64,000 nucleotides of DNA from NCBI GenBank assembly GCA_024398055.1, contig CP073749.1, positions 620,001 through 684,000 of the forward strand, read 5' to 3'. Numbering within the stretch: the first letter of the stretch is position 1; every line of letters begins with the position of its first letter. Shown here one piece after another: positions 23,088-33,546 of the stretch. Origin of the DNA: a bacterium SCSIO 12741. Its GTDB lineage: Bacteria > Bacteroidota > Bacteroidia > Flavobacteriales_G > Salibacteraceae. The notes under the pieces were generated by a model. The model saw only the letters and a program-made list of their open reading frames with translations, searched no databases and was not told the origin of the DNA. The position numbers and the translations under genes were made by a program.

Positions 23088-24578
23088 CTACAAAGAGGCT
23101 GCCTTGGTATCCATTTTAGCCTCTCTTTCTGAAGCTTCTTTAAGCCACTGAGGCAAGAGGTTTTGCTTGAACTCTTTTTTCTCCTCGCGGAGTTTTTCCA
23201 TATCCAGTCCAATGTACTCCTGGGCTTTTTCTTTGGTGGAAATATCGGGCATTACCACTTCTTGATTGTGTCCTAATTCGGCCAACAAACGAGCCAATTT
23301 CACCCGGGCTTCCTGAGCAATAATCATTCCGCCAGCGATAACCCTACCGGTTTCTACAGGAGAGTGGAAAGACGCACCGTGAGAAGCTGCGGCATAGTCC
23401 CAACGCCATTGAGCGTGGCGAATATCTAATAGGATGGCTGCCATTTGTTCCTCGGTAGCTCCCAATTCCCAAGCCTTACCGGCTTCGATGTGGGCTTTAA
23501 CCAACAGATCTTCCAACTTTAAGCGATTTTCATTGGCTTTGCGTTGACGCTCATAAACGTTCTCCAATAAATTATCCTGATCCACTCGGTGACACACCTG
23601 GCACGCATTGGCCACATTGGCCAAAGGAGACTGAATGTGGTGATCGGTAAATTTTTGTCCTCCCTCACTTTTATAAGGCATGTGGCAGTCGGCACAGGAA
23701 ACTCCCCGGTCTGCATGAATACCTGTTTTGTAGGTTTCATAACCTGGGTGCTGGGCCTTGAGCATAGGTGCTCTACTGATTTTGTGGGTCCAGTCAGCAA
23801 ACTCGATTTCGTCGTAATAGGCCTCCATATCTTCCACACTCATTCCATTTTTCCAGGGGAACACGAGGTAAGGTGTCCCCTCTTTTCCAGGAATCTTTTT
23901 GTTGAAGTAGTACTCCACATGGCACTGGGCACATACCAAAGACCGCATTTCCTGATGCGTCGCCTGATTGATGTCTTCACCCATGGCTTCAAAGGCTTCG
24001 ATAAGAGCGGGCCGGGTAATTCTCAATTTCATGTTATCCGGATCGTGGCAATCCGCGCAACCAATGGCATTCACCACTTCCGAACCCTTATCGGCCCACT
24101 TGCCTTGGTAGAATTCATCGATACCATGTTCATTCATCAAGCGAGGTACATCCGGACTTTTACACGCCCAGCAAGTAGAAGGCATAGGTCCATCTCCCTT
24201 TCCTTTAGGACCTCCGGTTCGAAGGGAATTACGCAAATCATCGATGGCATAAGAGTGTCCCCTACCCTGGTTGTAGTCTTTGGAAAAACCGTATCCGGCC
24301 CAAAGAATGACCAATCGTGGATCTTCTTCCAACATATCACGGGTGGCAGATCCCCCCTGGTAGGTGCTAAACGAAGTATCCCGAGTCTGCTTGTAAGACT
24401 GGTATTCCTTGGGGTAGTTTTCACCCCAAACCGCATTGCGTGGTTCGTTTTGCGAAATTTCCACCTTTGGCACATACTCAAAGCGAGCTTCAGCCTTGCG
24501 GTTGATGATACTTGATGCAAGGATTCCCAAAAGGAATACCCCAATACCTGTCACGATAAACAATACCCAGTTTCTCAT
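23088..24578 (-). CDS. nrfA: Ammonia-forming cytochrome c nitrite reductase NrfA
   Basis: A 496-residue pentaheme enzyme with an N-terminal signal anchor (~5-25). The heme sites are CWACK (136-140, the lysine-ligated active-site heme), CADCH (174-178), CAQCH (216-220), CADCH (295-299) and CQVCH (326-330). Arg in MRSLVCAQ and the tyrosines in VEYYF match the active site. It reduces nitrite to ammonium with six electrons in the periplasm, taking electrons from NrfH. The gene lies 9 bases after nrfH and 22 before ccsBA. All five heme motifs are intact, so it should be functional. Confidence 0.97.
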   Translation of the reverse strand: MRNWVLFIVTGIGVFLLGILASSIINRKAEARFEYVPKVEISQNEPRNAVWGENYPKEYQSYKQTRDTSFSTYQGGSATRDMLEEDPRLVILWAGYGFSKDYNQGRGHSYAIDDLRNSLRTGGPKGKGDGPMPSTCWACKSPDVPRLMNEHGIDEFYQGKWADKGSEVVNAIGCADCHDPDNMKLRITRPALIEAFEAMGEDINQATHQEMRSLVCAQCHVEYYFNKKIPGKEGTPYLVFPWKNGMSVEDMEAYYDEIEFADWTHKISRAPMLKAQHPGYETYKTGIHADRGVSCADCHMPYKSEGGQKFTDHHIQSPLANVANACQVCHRVDQDNLLENVYERQRKANENRLKLEDLLVKAHIEAGKAWELGATEEQMAAILLDIRHAQWRWDYAAASHGASFHSPVETGRVIAGGMIIAQEARVKLARLLAELGHNQEVVMPDISTKEKAQEYIGLDMEKLREEKKEFKQNLLPQWLKEASEREAKMDTKAASL

Positions 24579-24587
24579 CGATTCTAA

Positions 24588-25184
24588 TTATTTATTCAAT
24601 TCGTTTTGCAACCATTCCGGAATAACGGCTTCCACCTTATCTGTTGGGCGGGGAGCTAAGTCATACTTTACGGTTGACATTCCTTGTATTTTACCATGTG
24701 GAATTTCACGGTGGCAACTCCAGCATTTTCTTTCCGTTCTATTGGACGTGTGATCTTTTAGGTAATCAGCGTATTTGGTCTCGGTTACCTGCTGAACGTG
24801 GCAGCGAATGCAATTGTCCTGAACCACATTTTCAGAAGCCTCTCGCATAAACATAACGTCTGGCTCTGCTCGCAGGGTAAAAATGGAAGCGTGGTACAAG
24901 CCGTCTTTCGCCTTAAAGTAATAGGCATTGAAAAAATTGTCTTGTGGAACGTGGCATCCATTACAGCTCACCCACTCCCGGTGTGAACTGTGCATCCAAC
25001 CATTAAAGGCCGGCGTCATCACATGGCAGTTAACACAAGCCTGGGGATCATCGGATAAATAGGAGGTCACTTTAGCTTCATGAGCCATAAACAATCCCAA
25101 GCCTATAGCGGCAGATAGGATAAAAACAGCGACCGGGCGCCATCTTGATTTTTTGTTCGGTAGAAGCGATTCCTTAAAATTCAT
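24588..25184 (-). CDS. nrfH: NrfH, tetraheme quinol dehydrogenase of nitrite reductase
   Basis: A 198-residue NapC/NirT-family protein with one membrane anchor (~18-33) and four heme motifs: CVNCH (50-54), CNGCH (74-78), CIRCH (125-129) and CWSCH (154-158). NrfH takes electrons from menaquinol and passes them to NrfA. It is the first gene of nrfHA-ccsBA, read leftward. A partial palindrome at 25210-25225, 26 bases upstream of its ATG, may be a regulator site. Length and spacing are normal. Confidence 0.96.
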   Translation of the reverse strand: MNFKESLLPNKKSRWRPVAVFILSAAIGLGLFMAHEAKVTSYLSDDPQACVNCHVMTPAFNGWMHSSHREWVSCNGCHVPQDNFFNAYYFKAKDGLYHASIFTLRAEPDVMFMREASENVVQDNCIRCHVQQVTETKYADYLKDHTSNRTERKCWSCHREIPHGKIQGMSTVKYDLAPRPTDKVEAVIPEWLQNELNK

Positions 25185-25209
25185 GGCTCTAACAAACTTA
25201 AGTATTTGC

Positions 25210-25225
25210 TACCCATTAGTAGGTA
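25210..25225. promoter_or_regulatory. Palindrome upstream of nrfH
   Basis: TACCCATTAGTAGGTA, an imperfect 16-bp palindrome (outer TACC/GGTA perfect). It lies 26 bases before the nrfH start and could be bound by a regulator of nitrite respiration. It does not match a classical CRP/FNR site. Confidence 0.35.
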
Positions 25226-25354
25226 CTCATTTCATGATATTTAGGTAGACTTAAAAATGATTTCAAACAGGAAAAAAGGAAGCTTAAATACTTGCTCAGG
25301 TAACAAACCCTCTAGGTTATATTTGAAACCCTATACTGACTCATCCAATTCTCT

Positions 25355-26176
25355 ATGTTCGGAAAATTTTTCAAAAAGAAAGGCCAACCTTCAACGCCCT
25401 CTTCTTCAACACCTAAGAGAGATCTCTTTGATGAACTGTTTCCTTTGACCGAGGAAAAGAAAAGTAAATTTGACGATTCCATTAATGCTCTTTTCTCCAG
25501 TATGTTCAACGATGAAGGAAAGGAGGAACTCTTAAACTATTCCCGAGAATTCCCTCTAAATGAGGTTAAATTCGGAAGTCTTCGGTTCAATGATATGAAA
25601 TGGGACCAGAAGGTGGTTACCGAAGAACGAATGGAATATCACAGCCATCAAGGTGACCTTCTACTGGCCGGTATGGTGCGACCAAATGGTGAAATGAAAA
25701 AGGAGGAATCCCAAATTGGCGTTTACAGAAATTGGCTTCGAGAATTGGCCGTCAAGCAAGGCGGAGGACTCATTCTATGTGAAGAGTTTAAAAATCCGAA
25801 TGGAGTTGAGGGCTATGAAAGCATAATCAAGGTTCCGCGGCAAGAAGGTAGGGGAATGGATTACATCTATTTCTTGAACATGCCCCATTATGGAGAAGAG
25901 AGACTCTACCAATTGCAGATAAAGGTTCATGAAATGAATCCAACCGGAATGCGAGATAACCTATCGGTTCAAACGTTTTGTCAGATTACTCAAACCGGCA
26001 TGATGGACATACTTGACCTGTACCAGCAAGATCCCTATCAAAAGGACTTTAAGGAAGGAAACCGGATGAACCTTTCAGAAAGGGAGGAGTTTGACACCTA
26101 TTTCCCATTTCATCCCTTGAGCATTATCAGAATGGGCATTCGGCCTAACTTGATACTCTCCGTACGTTTTGAGTGA
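25355..26176 (+). CDS. Hypothetical cytoplasmic protein
   Basis: A 273-residue protein starting with a basic, Ser/Pro-rich stretch (KFFKKKGQPSTPSSS) that has no hydrophobic core and is not a signal peptide. The rest is soluble and mixed alpha/beta, with segments such as FGSLRFNDMKWDQKVV and YIYFLNMPHYGEERLYQLQ. No motif is recognised. It is divergent from nrfH with a 170-base spacer. No link to nitrite reduction is shown by sequence. Confidence 0.75.
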   Translation: MFGKFFKKKGQPSTPSSSTPKRDLFDELFPLTEEKKSKFDDSINALFSSMFNDEGKEELLNYSREFPLNEVKFGSLRFNDMKWDQKVVTEERMEYHSHQGDLLLAGMVRPNGEMKKEESQIGVYRNWLRELAVKQGGGLILCEEFKNPNGVEGYESIIKVPRQEGRGMDYIYFLNMPHYGEERLYQLQIKVHEMNPTGMRDNLSVQTFCQITQTGMMDILDLYQQDPYQKDFKEGNRMNLSEREEFDTYFPFHPLSIIRMGIRPNLILSVRFE

Positions 26177-26200
26177 TCTTGGAGGTTCACACAGAACCAG

Positions 26201-26229
26201 AAAAAAGGCCATCTCTTAGGAGACAGCCT
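26201..26229 (-). terminator. Intrinsic terminator of the rhodanese gene
   Basis: Read leftward, AGGCTGTCTCC … GAGATGGCCT folds with two small internal loops (AGGC/GCCT and TCTC/GAGA) and runs into TTTTTT. It may also slow the convergent gene. Confidence 0.65.
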
Positions 26230-26272
26230 GTTCCAGCCTAGAGACTGTAGTTTATATCTGTATAGGTTCTTG

Positions 26273-26767
26273 TTATAGAATAACCTTTCCCTGGCTTATC
26301 CACTTGGCCCATTCTTTAGACACACCGTGAATCGCTTGAGTAGGCTCACCGCTTTCATTCACCATCGGTTTACCTTGATTACTCCACTCGAAAATTCCGC
26401 CGTAGAGATTTAAGGTTTTGGTATAACCGTTGTCGATCAGAACTTTTGCCACCTTTTCACTTCTACTTCCAACTGAGCAATAGACCACAATGGTTCTGTC
26501 TTTGGGAACATCCTTGAGCTTGTTTAAATCGAAATGGATAAAGTCAATTTGACGAGCGCCTTCCAGATGAGATACCTGGTATTCTTCCATAGATCGAGCA
26601 TCGATAAGTACATAGTCTTGCATAGAGCTTAAGGCAGCCACATCAATTTCCGGGACGTCGTGCCTGAGTTCATTTTTCAAAAGCTCATTAAACTCACGAT
26701 TTTCAACCTGCTGCGCCCATGCTACATGAGCGCTCAACACCAACAAAAGAGCAATAATTTTAGACAT
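26273..26767 (-). CDS. Exported rhodanese-like protein
   Basis: A 164-residue protein with a signal peptide (to about residue 18, HVAWA). One rhodanese domain follows: LIDARSMEEYQVSHLEGA at ~54-71 and the active-site loop YCSVGSRS with Cys97. The C-terminus (GVSKEWAKWISQGKVIL) is extra to the domain. Rhodaneses move sulfane sulfur; an exported one may handle thiosulfate or persulfide in the periplasm. It is on the same strand as nrfHA-ccsBA but upstream of it and separated by a convergent gene, so a functional link is uncertain. Confidence 0.88.
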   Translation of the reverse strand: MSKIIALLLVLSAHVAWAQQVENREFNELLKNELRHDVPEIDVAALSSMQDYVLIDARSMEEYQVSHLEGARQIDFIHFDLNKLKDVPKDRTIVVYCSVGSRSEKVAKVLIDNGYTKTLNLYGGIFEWSNQGKPMVNESGEPTQAIHGVSKEWAKWISQGKVIL

Positions 26768-26909
26768 AGTAATAGATGCTTAGTTTACACTGAAACAAAG
26801 TTCAGTTAACATTAGCTTAATACAAATGACAACGGTTAGTTTTTGGATTCCAAGCGCAAAAAAACAAGCATGCAACGCTCCCAAACTTCCATTTTCATTT
26901 GTCAAATCC

Positions 26910-26946
26910 AAAAAAAGAAAGGCCTGACAAACATGCCAAGCCTTTC
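26910..26946 (-). terminator. Intrinsic terminator of the large T9SS protein gene
   Basis: GAAAGGC (26917-26923) and GCCTTTC (26940-26946) pair perfectly. On the minus strand TTTTTTT follows. It is 20 bases after the stop codon at 26967. Confidence 0.8.
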
Positions 26947-26966
26947 CCTATGATATGCATGTATTG

Positions 26967-29900
26967 CTAATCGATCACGGTACCTACCCGTAGGTTGTGA
27001 TTTTCATTAAATACCCGAATCAGGTAAACTCCTTTTGGAAGTTCATCCAGTTCGAATTGAAGACGTGATTGATCTTCTTTTATGCGGTGAGTAATGACTT
27101 TACCTTGTAGATCCATAACGACCACCTGTAAAATCTCGTTTTCCAATTCACCGGTAAATTGGATTTGGAAAACACCATTGTTGGGGTTTGGATAGAGTAA
27201 AATGGATGATCCATTTTCCAATTCCTTTTCAATCACCTCATCTCCTTCCGGATCTGAATTGGGCTCGACTTCTTCTGAACCCCTTGACGCACAATTGTCA
27301 TGAACCACTTTAATGGTCTTGGTGACAGTCTCGCTACAGGAAAGAATGGGTTCCGTCACCTGCAGATCGATGTCATAGGTGGTAGAATCACCAAAAGTGG
27401 TTGGAACCGCTAAACTAACAGCCGTTTGCACGCAATTGGTGGTACAGGTGAAAGTTGGAGTCGGGCTCGTATTTGGGCTCGACCAGGTGTAGAGATAACC
27501 TGCATGATCAGGGGTGGCCACAAGGTCAACCGAAACAGCCGTATTAGTCTCACAAACCCTTTCAAAAGATTCAATTTGAGGATCTATTTCAATCACATCT
27601 AACCAAATATGTCCTTCTCCAGTACAGCCATTGGCATCGGTTGCTGTTATGGTGTACAAGGTGGGTTCTAATGCCGTTGACACGTTGCCAAAATCAGCTT
27701 CATCGTTTCCGGCATTGGTCGAAAATGGCGTGGTTCCATTGGCACCCAAAGATTCGGCTGACCAGGATAACGTCAGGGTTCCAGAACCACCACTCGAACT
27801 TATTGCCGAACCGATTTCTGTGGCCGAATTAATGACTCCTGTGGTACCCAAACATCTCGAGATTCGGGCTGAACTGGTCGCATTGCCCACATCTACCGAT
27901 ATCGTAGAAGGATTAACAGTGACCACGGCATGTGTATCTCCCTTACATCCATTCACATCGGTTACGGTTACCTGATACACCTTGGTTTCCAATCCGTTTG
28001 GATTGGCCAATTGAGCGGTTTGGGAGTTGAATCCAGAAGCAATCTGGTTATTCCCCACATCCCATTGATAACTCAGGGCACCAACAGGTGTCGAATAATT
28101 GGTGGTACAAGAAGTTGTGCAAACGTCGGCAGTTATCTCCACTTTGTTCGGAGCGGTGCTTCCTCCTGTTAGACCATGGCAAACCTCCAGATTGGCATGT
28201 GTGGGAGAAGTAATTGTCACTTGCAAAGGTTTGTTTACTGTAATAACCGGAGCTTCGTCTTCGCCCACACAACCGTTTGTATCCGTCACGGTCAACTTGT
28301 ACTGATTTTGCTTAAATGGTGAACTTCCATTCGCCACACCATTGTATTCATTCGGATACGCTGTGGTGTTAGCTTTATTGGGAAATTCAGTGGTAAGAGA
28401 AGGAAACCAGGAATAAGTGTACCCAGCTGTTCCACCCGTAACCGTTGAACTCAACTGAACGCTTTGCCCCTCGCAAACGGTTATAGGCCCTGTCCCCCCA
28501 TTAAGCAATACGCTTACCGAAGGATTGTCATATACCGTAACGGTTTTGCTGATGGATTGGACCAATCCACCGATTTCCACTTCCATGATCACCGTGTAAG
28601 TTCCAGCCGATGGGTAAGTAATCAATGGTCTTTCATGAGTACCCCCAAATAGGGAGTTGGGCACTCCGGAAGGAGGAAGTACTGTATTTCCAACTGCCAA
28701 GGCCACAGATTCAATCAGCGTACTGGAAGCGTCAAGAACCTGCCAGCCATATTTCGCAACGGGGCCACAAGAGGAAGGAAGTTTTGGCGTAATGAACGTG
28801 GAGAACTGAATGGCCTTTCCGGAACAAGCTACAGCGTGGGTAAACGTAGAAGTCGTGCAGGCCTCATTTTCAGGAAGCGAAGTGGTTCCTAAATGTGGGT
28901 ACGAATTGTTGGAGCAGGCCATAGACTGCCCTAACAGCACGGTGCTGTCCTTGTCTTTATCCAAAACCAACTGGTCAATTTCAAACCCTGCATCATTGGG
29001 ATATACATCCAGAAAGTAATAACCTTTATCCAGGTTATCGAGATCCACATTACCGCATAATCCAATGGTGTACCACTCCCAATCGTTGCTCGTTATACAA
29101 CGGATATAATCGGAAAGAATTTGCTCTTCTCTTCCTTCGTCTACCAATTGAATATTGGCAGCAGTTTCACCCGTTGTTCCGGGCTTCAAGCGAGCTCTGA
29201 TAAATAAACGGTAGGAATCTCCATCAGCTTGCACGCGAAACTTGTAACTGAGACGTGGATGCTGCTCCGCAGGGCCAAATTCGCTGGTAAAACTGCAACC
29301 CGATTGCCCTGATCCTCCTGAACCGCCACCACCTGGAATGGTGGTATTGCCGAAGGAATAGTAAGACACAAAATGGGAGAAATCCATATCCGTTTGAGAA
29401 GGTATGGTTTCTTGACCTGTATTCGGGTCCACGATTCGGGTCAATACAGTCATGGCCTTGGGATCTACATGACCTCTATTTCCCATCCAAACTTCATCGG
29501 CCACTTCTGCTTCAAAAGCGTAGTCACTACTCCACCATTGGGGGTGATAAGGTTCATGCCATTTATCCAGCTGAATTAATACCCATTGATTATAGGTTGA
29601 ACCTTGGTTGGCATTATCATGCTTGCGAAGAAGGTAAGTACTTCCCTGGGTTCTGCTCTCCAAAGTAATATCTCCCATCACACCTCCATCAAAGTCTTCC
29701 AGAAGCATGGTTTTGCTGGTAGGCGGTTGGCTGTTGGAAAGCGGTTGAATGGAAGTAGAAATAGCATACTCGGTCAACCCGTTTGTAGAATTGGAACCCT
29801 TTCTTGCTGTTGTATAAACATTGGTACCACCTCCCAAAATATTGATAAAGGGAATGCCCGTTGATCCATCGATAAGATCAGGATCATTCATTAAGGTTCC

Positions 29901-31526
29901 ATTCCTCAGCAGATCCTCATATCTACTGGTTACAGCTTGGGCATAGGAAGGCATCAACAACTGCCAGGCCCAGGTTCGGGCATCCTGGTTTGTATGAGTT
30001 CCGTTCACCGAGGTATGATAATCTGGGACATTCGAGAAAAAACCGGTGTAGTAGAATTCGGCTCCAGCAACGCCCATGGCTTTCAATAATCCTAACCAGG
30101 GTCCAGGAGCCAGGTTGTTTGTTGGATCGGTACCCCATCCGGCACATACGTACGGGGAGCTCAAGACATCTCCCTGATCCACTTCGGCTTGACGCGTAAT
30201 TCCCAAATAATCCATGCCATGGTTCATACCACCAAAGGTCTCAAACCATTTCTCGGGACGGGCTGGGTATATGTCTGGCGTGGAATAGAAATTACTTCCA
30301 TCAAAATTCCTTTGAACCTGCTTGACCTCATTCCAAGCCCAGGAATCATAGACATAATGACCGCCAGCGGCATCTACAGAGTAGTAGGAAAATTTGGTTT
30401 TATGATCATTTAAAGCGGGGTAATTAGCATAGATGGCATTTCTATAGGCCACCCTCAAATCGGTTTTCTTTTTCCCTTGAAAATGTTTCCAGGTCCCTCC
30501 ATAGGCATCGAATTCGTTCTTTAGGTCGGCATTAAATCCGTTGTAGTGTTCATCCCAACTCCAACGGGTAGCCAAAGGGTGAACTTCTCCATTTTCATTC
30601 AATAGGTTCAATGGACGCTGAAGTCCCTCCATGTGCTGATCGACCAAACTGGCTTTATTAATGCCATCCATTTCAACCTGACCTGCCGGCGAGGCCGGAT
30701 CCCACAGCACATGAGGATTCCCATTATTGTCTAAATAATTGAAATTCTGGCCCGTTGGATCCTTTAGGTAGTAAGCGCTCCCTAAGTCTTCTCTATTTAC
30801 TTGCGGTGCTGGAATCTGCCCCCAGTTAATGATGTCACAGATGGGTAAATCAGGATGAGCATTAGCGAAATCTTTCAACGGAGCCCAGTCTGTATTGTCT
30901 CGCTCTATTTGAGCAAAATAGTTCCAATGAAGGGCTAACTCGGCATTAAGTTTTCCAGCTTCGGCATACATCAATGGGAGGTTTTGATTGCCATTCAGGT
31001 AGTTGTTGGCATTACTTCCTCCCAGGTATTGCATTCCAACCCAAGGAATGTTTCGAATCAATTCATTTTCAGGAAGGTATCGTGGAAAGGGACTCTCTTC
31101 ATACTGTTTCATGGGAAAATCAATCCCGGCACCCGAAATTCCCGAACCTGCATATCCAGGAGGAAAGTACTTGGCGAAAATGGACCCGTCACCTTGATCC
31201 GGATCTGAATCAGCACCAGAACCACAGTATATCAAATCATCGGTATAAGAATAGTGCTCCCCATGGTTCAGGGCCCGATCGTGGTGTTTGGCAACCAAAG
31301 TGGGGTTCAACACAAAGTCATAAAAGGCATATTCATCAAAAAGACCGAATTCATTTCTTCCATAAGCCCGGGTTGCACCAATAGAGTGCCAATAATTATT
31401 CGATGCATGCAAGTCGATTCTATCTTGCCAGGGATCTGGATAGTAGCTAAAACTAAACTCCTCCGGACTCACTCCATCAATGAATAAGCGCACACGTCCC
31501 CTTGAAAGATCGCAAGTAACAACCAC
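26967..31526 (-). CDS. Large T9SS-exported protein, C-terminal fragment (frameshifted gene)
   Basis: The 1519-residue 3' part of a gene that truly begins at 33628. It opens inside a LamG/concanavalin-like domain (DLSRGRVRLFIDG, YWHSIGATRAYG), then has a region of ~550 residues resembling a glycosidase-type barrel (ELALHWNYFAQIER, WSWDEHYNGF, MGVAGAEFYYTGFFS) not placed in a family. Several PKD/Ig-like repeats follow (SVLLNGGTGPITVCEGQSV, YTITATDANGCTGE, split), and a T9SS type A sorting domain ends it (SILLYPNPNNGVFQIQF … KGVYLIRVF). The upstream frame continues to about 31621 without a stop; the GTG at 31526 is only the first start-like codon. A surface polysaccharide-acting protein is the likely role. 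Confidence 0.8.
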   Translation of the reverse strand: MVVTCDLSRGRVRLFIDGVSPEEFSFSYYPDPWQDRIDLHASNNYWHSIGATRAYGRNEFGLFDEYAFYDFVLNPTLVAKHHDRALNHGEHYSYTDDLIYCGSGADSDPDQGDGSIFAKYFPPGYAGSGISGAGIDFPMKQYEESPFPRYLPENELIRNIPWVGMQYLGGSNANNYLNGNQNLPLMYAEAGKLNAELALHWNYFAQIERDNTDWAPLKDFANAHPDLPICDIINWGQIPAPQVNREDLGSAYYLKDPTGQNFNYLDNNGNPHVLWDPASPAGQVEMDGINKASLVDQHMEGLQRPLNLLNENGEVHPLATRWSWDEHYNGFNADLKNEFDAYGGTWKHFQGKKKTDLRVAYRNAIYANYPALNDHKTKFSYYSVDAAGGHYVYDSWAWNEVKQVQRNFDGSNFYSTPDIYPARPEKWFETFGGMNHGMDYLGITRQAEVDQGDVLSSPYVCAGWGTDPTNNLAPGPWLGLLKAMGVAGAEFYYTGFFSNVPDYHTSVNGTHTNQDARTWAWQLLMPSYAQAVTSRYEDLLRNGTLMNDPDLIDGSTGIPFINILGGGTNVYTTARKGSNSTNGLTEYAISTSIQPLSNSQPPTSKTMLLEDFDGGVMGDITLESRTQGSTYLLRKHDNANQGSTYNQWVLIQLDKWHEPYHPQWWSSDYAFEAEVADEVWMGNRGHVDPKAMTVLTRIVDPNTGQETIPSQTDMDFSHFVSYYSFGNTTIPGGGGSGGSGQSGCSFTSEFGPAEQHPRLSYKFRVQADGDSYRLFIRARLKPGTTGETAANIQLVDEGREEQILSDYIRCITSNDWEWYTIGLCGNVDLDNLDKGYYFLDVYPNDAGFEIDQLVLDKDKDSTVLLGQSMACSNNSYPHLGTTSLPENEACTTSTFTHAVACSGKAIQFSTFITPKLPSSCGPVAKYGWQVLDASSTLIESVALAVGNTVLPPSGVPNSLFGGTHERPLITYPSAGTYTVIMEVEIGGLVQSISKTVTVYDNPSVSVLLNGGTGPITVCEGQSVQLSSTVTGGTAGYTYSWFPSLTTEFPNKANTTAYPNEYNGVANGSSPFKQNQYKLTVTDTNGCVGEDEAPVITVNKPLQVTITSPTHANLEVCHGLTGGSTAPNKVEITADVCTTSCTTNYSTPVGALSYQWDVGNNQIASGFNSQTAQLANPNGLETKVYQVTVTDVNGCKGDTHAVVTVNPSTISVDVGNATSSARISRCLGTTGVINSATEIGSAISSSGGSGTLTLSWSAESLGANGTTPFSTNAGNDEADFGNVSTALEPTLYTITATDANGCTGEGHIWLDVIEIDPQIESFERVCETNTAVSVDLVATPDHAGYLYTWSSPNTSPTPTFTCTTNCVQTAVSLAVPTTFGDSTTYDIDLQVTEPILSCSETVTKTIKVVHDNCASRGSEEVEPNSDPEGDEVIEKELENGSSILLYPNPNNGVFQIQFTGELENEILQVVVMDLQGKVITHRIKEDQSRLQFELDELPKGVYLIRVFNENHNLRVGTVID

Positions 31527-33546
31527 ATGGTGCCATTCGTCATCCAGGTAATAATTCCAATCGCTGCGATCAATTCCATTAAGGTCTATAGTCTCTGTTC
31601 GGGTTTCCAGGTTAGTTGAACTCCCCGTATGAAGGACACTCCATATTCAATTTTACCCATACTCATTTTGAGTATTGGGAAACCGAAATCAAAATGAGTA
31701 TTACCAAAGTCGCTAAAAAATTGACTGGAATAATAACGAGGATCGAAACGGATCAAAAACTCTTGAGAGATTTGTTGAGTATGAGGGATGAATAGTCGGG
31801 TCTCAATTAAGTGATCCAAATCCGCAGCATTTCCCACTACTCCACTCACCCGGTCATACCCTTCATTATTCGAATTGTACAGCTCCATGTTATGTTGTGT
31901 ATTGGTTTGACCGGAAGTGGCACAACTATTCATGGTCGCAATGTCCGTTTGGAAATCTATAATAGGATTGCTCGAACCACAATTGGGAGTGTTGGAATTA
32001 GAAGCTGGAATGGTAACGGATGCGCCATTAACAGTGATGTTCCCCGCCGGTTCAAAGGTCCAATAATGACTGGGTGCAAAGGTTCCGCCCGATGCGCTAT
32101 TACCATTCTGAATCTGGATAAAGGCTTCATTGAAAAAACGAGTTTCGGTGGCACCTCCTAAGGTATAGGTCACGGTACCCTCCACGGTAACATTTTGTGC
32201 GGAAGTGACGGTATGTGTGGTGGATGAGGTCATGGTGGAACTTCCATTCCACTTGCAGCTGTATACGGGTGAAGTAGCTCCATCCGGTAGTTCTACATTA
32301 AGGGTTACGGTCACACTTCCTGAGTTGCACAGGTAGTCGTCCTTCTGGTCACTCTCGAGGTAGCTCAATAAATAAGTTCCCGGAACCTGGCTGTATTTGA
32401 CATCGTCGGTATAGGAATAGTGCTCATTGTGATTCATGGCCCGGCGGTAGTGTTTCGCTACAATCGTTGGACTTAGGGCCTGGTCGTAAAAAGCATATTC
32501 ATCCAATTCGCCAAAATCGCTGCCTAAGGTTCCAATGGAATGCCAATAATTGTTGGTGGCGTGTAAATCCACTTTATCGTTGGCTGGATCTGGAAAGTAG
32601 TTTAGGGTAAATCCATCCGGTGAACTACCATCGACAAAAAGTCTGACCTGCCCTCTCTCCAAGTCGCAGGTCACGGCAATATGGTGCCAATCGTTATCCA
32701 GGTAGTAGTTCCAATCGCTTCGATCGGTACCGGTTAAGGCTATGGTCTTGGTTCTGGATTCAGGTGTGGTGGAAGATCCGCGTAAAAAGGAAACCCCAAA
32801 CATGATGCTACTGGAAGTAATTCTCAACAAAGGAAAACCATATTTAAAGTCGGTATTTGAGTAGTTGCTGTAGTACAGGGCTGAACCATAACTGGCATCA
32901 AACTTGACCAAAAACTCCTGGCTGATTTGTTGGGTATTGGGAATCAACAGGTCTGCACTCACCAAATGATCCAAATCGGCCGCATCGCCCACCAGACCGC
33001 TCGTGGTAGTATAGTTACCATTGTAAGAATTGTACAATTTGAGTTTGTGCTTGGTGTTTTTCTTAGCCGGATCTGCACAGGAGTTCATGGTAGCAATGTC
33101 CATTTGATAATCCTGAATAAAGGCTCCTGGTTCGCAAAAATCATTGGAATTATTGCTGTATGCTGGAATAGTAACGGTAGCATTATTTACGGTAATATCC
33201 CCAGCCGGCTCGAAGGTCCAATAGTGCTTGGGACTATAGGTCAGGCCAGAACTGCCAAAAGCGTCGCGAATAGTTATCTCCGCATCGTTGAATGTGACGC
33301 TGGAACAAGAATTATAATTCACCGTTCCAGACACGCGATACACACCAGCACTGGATATTGAGGCCGTTGGAGAAGAACTGGATGGAGGTGTGGCGAAAGT
33401 TCCTCCACTACCAGACACAGCGGTCCAAGTACAGGAATAAGTAACTCCGGTAGCACCGGCAGGTAGATCTACATTTAGGGTTAGGGTTAAATTTGTACCA
33501 GAGAAATAGTCATCTTTCTGATCACTCGTCACATAACTCAACAGAT
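31229..33546 (-). repeat. Intragenic duplication of a ~1.15-kb LamG-type module
   Basis: Module 1 (33546-32390) and module 2 (32371-31229) both run from LLSY-x-x-SDQKDDY to EHYSYTDD. Each holds an Ig-like part, HYWTFEPAG and a LamG-like part (NYWHSIG, VAKHxxRA). They are clearly related along their length but diverged. The frameshift lies inside module 2. Confidence 0.85.

Noticed and set aside
23589-24515. Long open frame of about 308 codons on the plus strand
   Set aside because: It is entirely antisense to nrfA, whose five heme motifs prove the other strand. Its translation has no recognisable domain.
29373-31384. Several open frames on the plus strand opposite the large T9SS gene
   Set aside because: They are short, mutually overlapping shadows of the minus-strand coding region and show no domain.
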